From CAYVDH01 sp964450355 (lineage in GTDB: Bacteria; Bacteroidota; Bacteroidia; NS11-12g; UBA955), in contig CAYVDH010000055.1 in assembly GCA_964450355.1 (NCBI GenBank), positions 1 to 19,716 of the forward strand: a stretch of DNA of 19,716 bases, in the 5' to 3' direction. How positions within the stretch are numbered: position 1 is the stretch's first letter; each line of letters opens with the position of its first letter. Below, one piece after another: positions 16,320 through 19,716 of this stretch. Position numbers and translations under genes: made by a program. The notes under the pieces were generated by a model. That model worked only from the letters and a program-made list of their open reading frames with translations, searched no databases and was not told the DNA's origin.

Positions 16320-16391
16320 TAGTCCGTAGGGGAATCGAACCCCTCTTGCCAGGATGAAAACCTGAAGTCCTAACCGATAGACGAACGGGCC
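16320..16391 (-). tRNA. tRNA-Glu (anticodon TTC)
   Basis: A 72-base gene, GGCCCGT to ACGGACT plus discriminator A, with no encoded CCA. The D arm (GTCT/GGAC), the anticodon loop TTTTCAT with TTC at 16358-16356 on the minus strand, and the T arm (AGGGG-TTCGATT-CCCCT) are all regular. The acceptor stem has a C3-A70 mismatch and a G1-U72 pair, and the anticodon stem begins with U27-G43. All three join the 5' half to the 3' half of the molecule. The gene is still recognisable as a likely functional tRNA, but the pattern suggests a hybrid. It has its own promoter (16442-16471) and terminator. Confidence 0.95.
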
Positions 16392-16441
16392 AGTTCGCCA
16401 TAAAACAATTTATATCGAAATATTCCTTGTTTTTGGGGCTG

Positions 16442-16471
16442 CAAAAATAATGAAAAAATTCAAATTGCAAA
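16442..16471 (-). promoter_or_regulatory. Promoter of tRNA-Glu
   Basis: On the minus strand TTTG (complement of 16468-16471), an 18-base spacer and TATTTTTG (complement of 16442-16449) match the Bacteroidota consensus at every position. The box is followed by CAGCCCC. Predicted start is near 16437, about 46 bases before the mature tRNA, so a 5' leader would be removed by RNase P. Confidence 0.65.
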
Positions 16472-16473
16472 TA

Positions 16474-16505
16474 TTTCTTTATAAAAAAATAAAAAAGTAC
16501 CTTTG
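16474..16505 (+). promoter_or_regulatory. Promoter of gap
   Basis: TACCTTTG at 16498-16505 is a perfect -7 box, with an imperfect -33 (TTTC at 16474-16477) 20 bases upstream. The sequence after the box, CAGCCC, is the same as after the divergent tRNA promoter. Transcription near 16510 leaves about 33 bases before the ATG at 16543. Confidence 0.55.
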
Positions 16506-16542
16506 CAGCCCAAAATTTAACCCATTTTATAACCCAAAAAAC

Positions 16543-17532
16543 ATGATACGCGTAGCAATCAACGGTTTCGGCCGAATCGGCAGACTCGCTTTCAGAGCCA
16601 TGCTCCAAAGAAATGACATCGAAGTCGTAGCCATCAACGACCTCACAGATAACAAGACACTTGCTCATCTGCTGAAGTACGACTCCGTACACGGTAAATT
16701 CAACGGTACTGTCGACTACACCGACACAGCCATCATCGTTAACGGTAAATCTATCGCCGGTCTCGCTGAAAAAAATCCTACCGCCCTGCCTTGGAAAGAT
16801 ATGAACATCGATGTGGTGCTCGAATCTACAGGTCGCTTCACCGACAAAGAATCTGCCGGTCAGCACATCACCGCTGGTGCAAAAAAAGTGATTATCTCTG
16901 CCCCTGCAACTGGTGAAATGAAAACAATCGTTATGGGTGTAAATGACAATACCCTGGATGGTTCTGAAACCATTCTTTCTAACGCTTCTTGTACCACCAA
17001 CTGTCTCGCTCCAATGGTGAAAATCCTTGACGAACTTTGTGGTATTGAAAATGGTTTCATGACCACAATTCACGCTTACACCGCCGACCAAAACCTGCAA
17101 GATGCGCCTCATAAAGACTTGCGCAGAGCTCGTGCTGCAGCATACAGCATCGTACCTACCAGTACTGGTGCAGCTAAAGCCGTTGGTCTGGTTATGCCTC
17201 ACCTGCAAGGTAAATTAAACGGTAACGCTATGCGTGTGCCTATTCCTGATGGTTCGGTTACCGACTTCACTTGTAACGTCCGCAACCCTAAAACCAAAGA
17301 CGAGATCAATGCCGCTTTCAAAGCTGCAGCTGAATCTAATCTGAAAGGTATCCTGGAATATACCAACGACCCAATCGTTTCTATCGACATCGTTGGCAAT
17401 ACCCACTCTTGTATCTTCGACAGCGACCTGACTATGGTTATCGGAAATACCATTAAAGTGGTTGGCTGGTACGATAACGAAGCCGGTTACTCTAACCGCT
17501 TGGTTGACCTTATGGTTAAAATCAGTAAGTAA
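16543..17532 (+). CDS. gap: Glyceraldehyde-3-phosphate dehydrogenase, type I
   Basis: Glycolytic and gluconeogenic enzyme that interconverts glyceraldehyde 3-phosphate and 1,3-bisphosphoglycerate with NAD; cytosolic tetramer. 329 aa, the normal length. NGFGRIGR (7-14) binds the dinucleotide, Asp33 in INDL is consistent with NAD use, ASCTTN (148-153) carries catalytic Cys150, and His177 sits in TTIHAYT. The C-terminal WYDNEAGYSNR is complete. The start is ATG at 16543. An earlier in-frame ATG at 16450 lies upstream of the -7 box and gives an unrelated AT-rich extension. Base and codon use differ sharply from genes to the left: of 24 Leu codons, 10 are CTG and 6 CTC and only one is TTA. Strong expression could explain part of this, but metK does not show it. 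Ends 28 bases before a strong terminator. Confidence 0.97.
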   Translation: MIRVAINGFGRIGRLAFRAMLQRNDIEVVAINDLTDNKTLAHLLKYDSVHGKFNGTVDYTDTAIIVNGKSIAGLAEKNPTALPWKDMNIDVVLESTGRFTDKESAGQHITAGAKKVIISAPATGEMKTIVMGVNDNTLDGSETILSNASCTTNCLAPMVKILDELCGIENGFMTTIHAYTADQNLQDAPHKDLRRARAAAYSIVPTSTGAAKAVGLVMPHLQGKLNGNAMRVPIPDGSVTDFTCNVRNPKTKDEINAAFKAAAESNLKGILEYTNDPIVSIDIVGNTHSCIFDSDLTMVIGNTIKVVGWYDNEAGYSNRLVDLMVKISK

Positions 17533-17560
17533 TCGATACTAATAAAACCTAATAATAGAA

Positions 17561-17587
17561 AAGGCTACCAATTGGTAGCCTTTTTTT
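17561..17587. terminator. Rho-independent terminator of gap (bidirectional)
   Basis: A perfect palindrome AAGGCTACCAATTGGTAGCCTT (17561-17582: 9-bp stem around AATT) followed on the plus strand by Ts through 17587. It starts 28 bases after the gap stop. On the minus strand it ends in four Ts and could also stop htrA transcripts. Confidence 0.85.
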
Positions 17588-17613
17588 ATCTTCAATATTT
17601 TGTACATGTTAGT

Positions 17614-17661
17614 CTCATCCAAAGCAGGTTCTACTGCGATATAAAACCTGCTAAAGATGAG
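17614..17661. repeat. Long imperfect inverted repeat between gap and htrA
   Basis: CTCATC (17614-17619), three unpaired bases, AGCAGGTT (17623-17630), a 14-base loop, AACCTGCT (17645-17652), three unpaired bases, GATGAG (17656-17661). This makes 14 base pairs in two helices with a symmetric internal loop. No T tract follows on either strand, so it is not a standard terminator. It lies 16 bases past the htrA stop and could shape or protect that mRNA's 3' end, or be a dispersed repeat. Confidence 0.6.
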
Positions 17662-17677
17662 TGAACATTTAATTGTC

Positions 17678-19171
17678 TTATTCCAGTTTTAATCCAATCA
17701 CATTATCTGTCCCGTCTGCACTCTTGCCTTCTATCAAAATGGCGCCTTCTGATTTGTCTAAAATGGCTTTTAAATTCTGAACACTAAATACAGTTTGCTT
17801 GTCCACTTTTGTGATGACAAATCCCGGCTGAAGTTTACCCTTAAATGGACCATCTTTAATACTTACAACCTTAACACCACCTTTAATGCCTAACTTGTCT
17901 TTTTCTTCTTTGCTCAAATTGGCAAATGTGGCACCTTTATAACTGTTTATTTCAGATTTATCTGCCATACTGGTGGTTAACTTACCATCCAATCCTTTTA
18001 ATGTAACTGTAATATCTTTTGAGTCGCCTTTCCTGTCAACAGTTATGGTAACTTTATCGCCCGGACGATATTTGCCAATTTCTTCCTGCAGAGATGACAC
18101 ACTGTTTACGACTACACCATTTACTTTGCGAATAACATCACCTTTTTTAATTCCTGCAGCCTCGGCCGAACCATCTGAAGTAACCTCCTGAACAAGCACA
18201 CCCTCTAGTGTTTTCAAACCTTCCTTATCGGCTAAATCCTGGGAAATTTCTTGTATGGCTACCCCTAAAACGGCTCTCTGAACTTTACCAAATTTAAGCA
18301 AATCGTCCATAACCTTTTTTACCAGGTTTACAGGTACTGCAAATCCATAGCCTGAATATGAACCTGTTTGAGAAGCTATTGCAGTATTGATGCCTATCAG
18401 CTCTCCTTTTGTATTTACAAGAGCTCCACCGCTGTTACCCGGATTGATTGCAGCGTCTGTCTGAATAAAATTTTCTATAGCGTATTGGTTGTCTTCCCGA
18501 CGCAATAAATCGATACTTCGACCCTTTGCACTGATGATACCTGCGGTTACTGTACTGGTTAAATTCAAAGGATTACCAACTGCCACTACCCATTCACCAA
18601 CTTTTGTCTGATCGCTGTTACCAAATGACATAAATTGAAGGTTTTTTTCCTCCACTTTCAATAAAGCCAGGTCGGTAGTTTTATCGGTGCCAACCAATTC
18701 GGCAATAAATGTGCGTTTATCGTTTAATGTCACTTCTATTTTTGAAGCATTTTCGATCACGTGATTGTTGGTTACAATATAACCATCATTGGTGATGACT
18801 ACACCCGAACCTGTTGCCATACCCGGACCACGTGGTATGTCAAACTCAAATCCATGGTCTCTGAAAAAATCGAACGGATCAATTTGTTGTGGGGAGCCCG
18901 ATTTAGTCGATGCCTGAGCTTCAAAATACGATTTAATGTGCACTACAGCCGGTGTACTGACTTCTGCAACTTTGACAAAATCAAATCCAATACCGGGATT
19001 TACAGCCTCGTAGTTGCTTGCAAATCTGGCATTCCTTTTTTGCATCTCTTCGAAACTCCCAGATTTAGAGGAAGTAAACAATTGATTGATGCCCAATGCC
19101 ACTAGTCCACCTAATAGCGCAATCGCAAAAATTCCTAATGCTTTTTTCATATCTCGATTGTTATTATTCAT
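17678..19171 (-). CDS. HtrA/DegP-family periplasmic serine protease with two PDZ domains
   Basis: Envelope protease/chaperone that degrades misfolded exported proteins. 497 aa, or 490 if translation starts at Met8 (19148-19150). A hydrophobic segment (about 11-32) is a signal peptide or membrane anchor. The trypsin-like domain (about 65-290) has a complete triad: His137 in TNNHVIE, Asp167 in TTDLALL and Ser247 in NPGNSGGA. PDZ1 spans about 300-395 (RAVLGVAI, AAGIKKGDVI, the V-N-G-V-V-V strand). PDZ2 spans about 415-495 (GGVKVVSI, LQPGFVITKV) and is the more divergent. The domain order is that of DegP/DegQ; which of the two roles it plays cannot be told. It converges with gap and is divergent from a sigma-factor gene, with 117 bases between the two start codons. 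Confidence 0.94.
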   Translation of the reverse strand: MNNNNRDMKKALGIFAIALLGGLVALGINQLFTSSKSGSFEEMQKRNARFASNYEAVNPGIGFDFVKVAEVSTPAVVHIKSYFEAQASTKSGSPQQIDPFDFFRDHGFEFDIPRGPGMATGSGVVITNDGYIVTNNHVIENASKIEVTLNDKRTFIAELVGTDKTTDLALLKVEEKNLQFMSFGNSDQTKVGEWVVAVGNPLNLTSTVTAGIISAKGRSIDLLRREDNQYAIENFIQTDAAINPGNSGGALVNTKGELIGINTAIASQTGSYSGYGFAVPVNLVKKVMDDLLKFGKVQRAVLGVAIQEISQDLADKEGLKTLEGVLVQEVTSDGSAEAAGIKKGDVIRKVNGVVVNSVSSLQEEIGKYRPGDKVTITVDRKGDSKDITVTLKGLDGKLTTSMADKSEINSYKGATFANLSKEEKDKLGIKGGVKVVSIKDGPFKGKLQPGFVITKVDKQTVFSVQNLKAILDKSEGAILIEGKSADGTDNVIGLKLE

Positions 19172-19288
19172 TTTAACTTTTTCAAAAGATGTTCCAATCT
19201 TTTTTAACTATTTTTGTAACGCAATTTCAAATTTTTTAGTGCTATTGCATTTACCTTTATCGACTAAACCATATTAAACATCCACCAA
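19172..19288. promoter_or_regulatory. Divergent promoter interval, htrA / sigma factor
   Basis: This 117-base AT-rich interval must hold both start sites. On the plus strand TATTTTTG (19209-19216) is a perfect -7 box and TACCTTTA (19252-19259) is one mismatch away. Neither has a convincing -33 TTG. On the minus strand I find no TAnnTTTG box for htrA. Confidence 0.35.
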
Positions 19289-19716
19289 GTGCCGGTAAAT
19301 AAACAACTGACTGACGAGCAACTGGTAAGCGCCATACAGCGCGGAGACCAGAACGCCCTCTTACAGTTGTACCAGGATAACTTTATGGCTGTTAGAAACC
19401 ACATATTGAAAAACAACGGTAAAATGGAAGACGTCGAGGATGTATTGCAAGACGCCACTATCGCAGTATGGGAAAAAATCAGAAACAATTCCCTGCAACT
19501 CAATGCAAAACTTAGCACGTTTGTCTTTGCTGTCGCACGTAATCAATGGTTGAAAAAACTCAATAAAATGAGTCGAATGGTTCAGATGAATGACATACAT
19601 ACTGAAAAATTGACAGACAATACTGACAATCTGGAAGTAAGAGACATTCATTTGGTTAGGCAAGTGATGGAGCATCTGGGTGACAAATGCCGAAAAATTT
19701 TGACACTGTTTTACTT
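19289..19716 (+). CDS. ECF-type sigma-70 family RNA polymerase sigma factor (partial, runs off the window)
   Basis: The frame is open from 19268 to the window end, with no ATG near its beginning. GTG at 19289 is the best start and gives a protein beginning (M)PVNKQLTDEQLVSAIQRGD. About 142 residues are present. Residues about 10-80 match sigma region 2: LVSAIQRGDQNALLQLY, then the EDVLQDATIAVWEKI helix that binds the core enzyme, and FVFAVARNQWLKKL. The last residues (QVMEHLGDKCRKILTLFY) begin region 4, so roughly the DNA-binding end is missing. No region 1 or 3 is present, as in ECF sigma factors. No anti-sigma gene can be seen, as it would lie to the right. Leu codons are mostly TTG and CTG (13 of 18), with one TTA. 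Its target genes are unknown; divergence from htrA hints at envelope stress, but only by position. Confidence 0.85.
   Translation, partial: MPVNKQLTDEQLVSAIQRGDQNALLQLYQDNFMAVRNHILKNNGKMEDVEDVLQDATIAVWEKIRNNSLQLNAKLSTFVFAVARNQWLKKLNKMSRMVQMNDIHTEKLTDNTDNLEVRDIHLVRQVMEHLGDKCRKILTLFY

Noticed and set aside
16289..16391. Genomic island inserted at tRNA-Glu
   Set aside because: Both sides carry housekeeping genes. There is no integrase, and I saw no second copy of the tRNA 3' end in the window. An assembly or recombination junction fits better.
16450..16542. 31-residue N-terminal extension of gap from an upstream in-frame ATG
   Set aside because: It spans the gap -7 box at 16498-16505, is Lys/Phe-rich unlike GAPDH, and the family N-terminus begins exactly at the ATG at 16543.
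16282..17208. 308-codon open frame on the minus strand covering tRNA-Glu and the first part of gap
   Set aside because: It is antisense to an intact gap gene and crosses a tRNA and a terminator. Its Cys/His-rich translation follows from the reverse of C-rich gap codons and shows no domain.
19182..19195. GGAAC at the complement of about 19192-19196 as an ECF -35 box for htrA
   Set aside because: The expected -10 would fall at or beyond the htrA ATG and no matching sequence is seen there.
1..19716. CRISPR array, insertion sequence, toxin-antitoxin or phage-defence genes
   Set aside because: No regularly spaced repeats, transposase or integrase motifs or defence-type domains were seen on either strand.

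Overview
The window reads as Bacteroidota DNA. The evidence is: type IX secretion (T9SS) sorting domains of both type A and type B; promoters of the Bacteroidota form TTTG-N18/19-TAnnTTTG; A-rich leaders without Shine-Dalgarno sequences; the ftsX-DUF3098-uppP gene order; and a malic enzyme fused to a phosphotransacetylase-like domain. All genes are ordinary chromosomal ones. I see no transposase, integrase, phage gene, CRISPR array or defence cassette.

Layout. From 1 to 7.4 kb lie maeB (-), a small type-B T9SS cargo protein (-), metK (+), a secreted repeat protein of unknown function (-), and the cell-envelope operon ftsX-DUF3098-uppP (-, with ftsX and uppP both starting at TTG). From 7.5 to 11.3 kb are a 1043-aa outer-membrane protein (degenerate peptidase, TolB-like propeller, Omp85-like barrel) and an exported MsrA, both on -. 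From 11.4 to 16.2 kb a tight + strand run encodes a secreted Asp-box propeller protein with a type-A sorting domain, thiamine pyrophosphokinase and a GT39-like membrane glycosyltransferase. From 16.3 to 19.7 kb are a terminator, tRNA-Glu(TTC) (-), gap (+), an HtrA/DegP protease (-) and a truncated ECF-type sigma factor (+, GTG start) divergent from htrA.

Several products act at the envelope: FtsX (division), UppP (lipid-carrier recycling), the Omp85-like protein, T9SS cargo, exported MsrA and HtrA. maeB, metK, thiN and gap are central metabolism.

The observation that most deserves a check is at tRNA-Glu. Its three irregular or weak long-range pairs (G1-U72, C3-A70, U27-G43) all join a base on the right side of the anticodon loop to one on the left, while the local D and T stems are intact. 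Leucine codon use also switches here: metK to the left uses no CTG or CTC, while gap to the right uses them for 16 of 24 leucines. This fits a junction between two different Bacteroidota genomes, either an assembly chimera or a recombination, inside the tRNA gene. Neighbour relationships across about 16.35 kb should therefore be read with caution.
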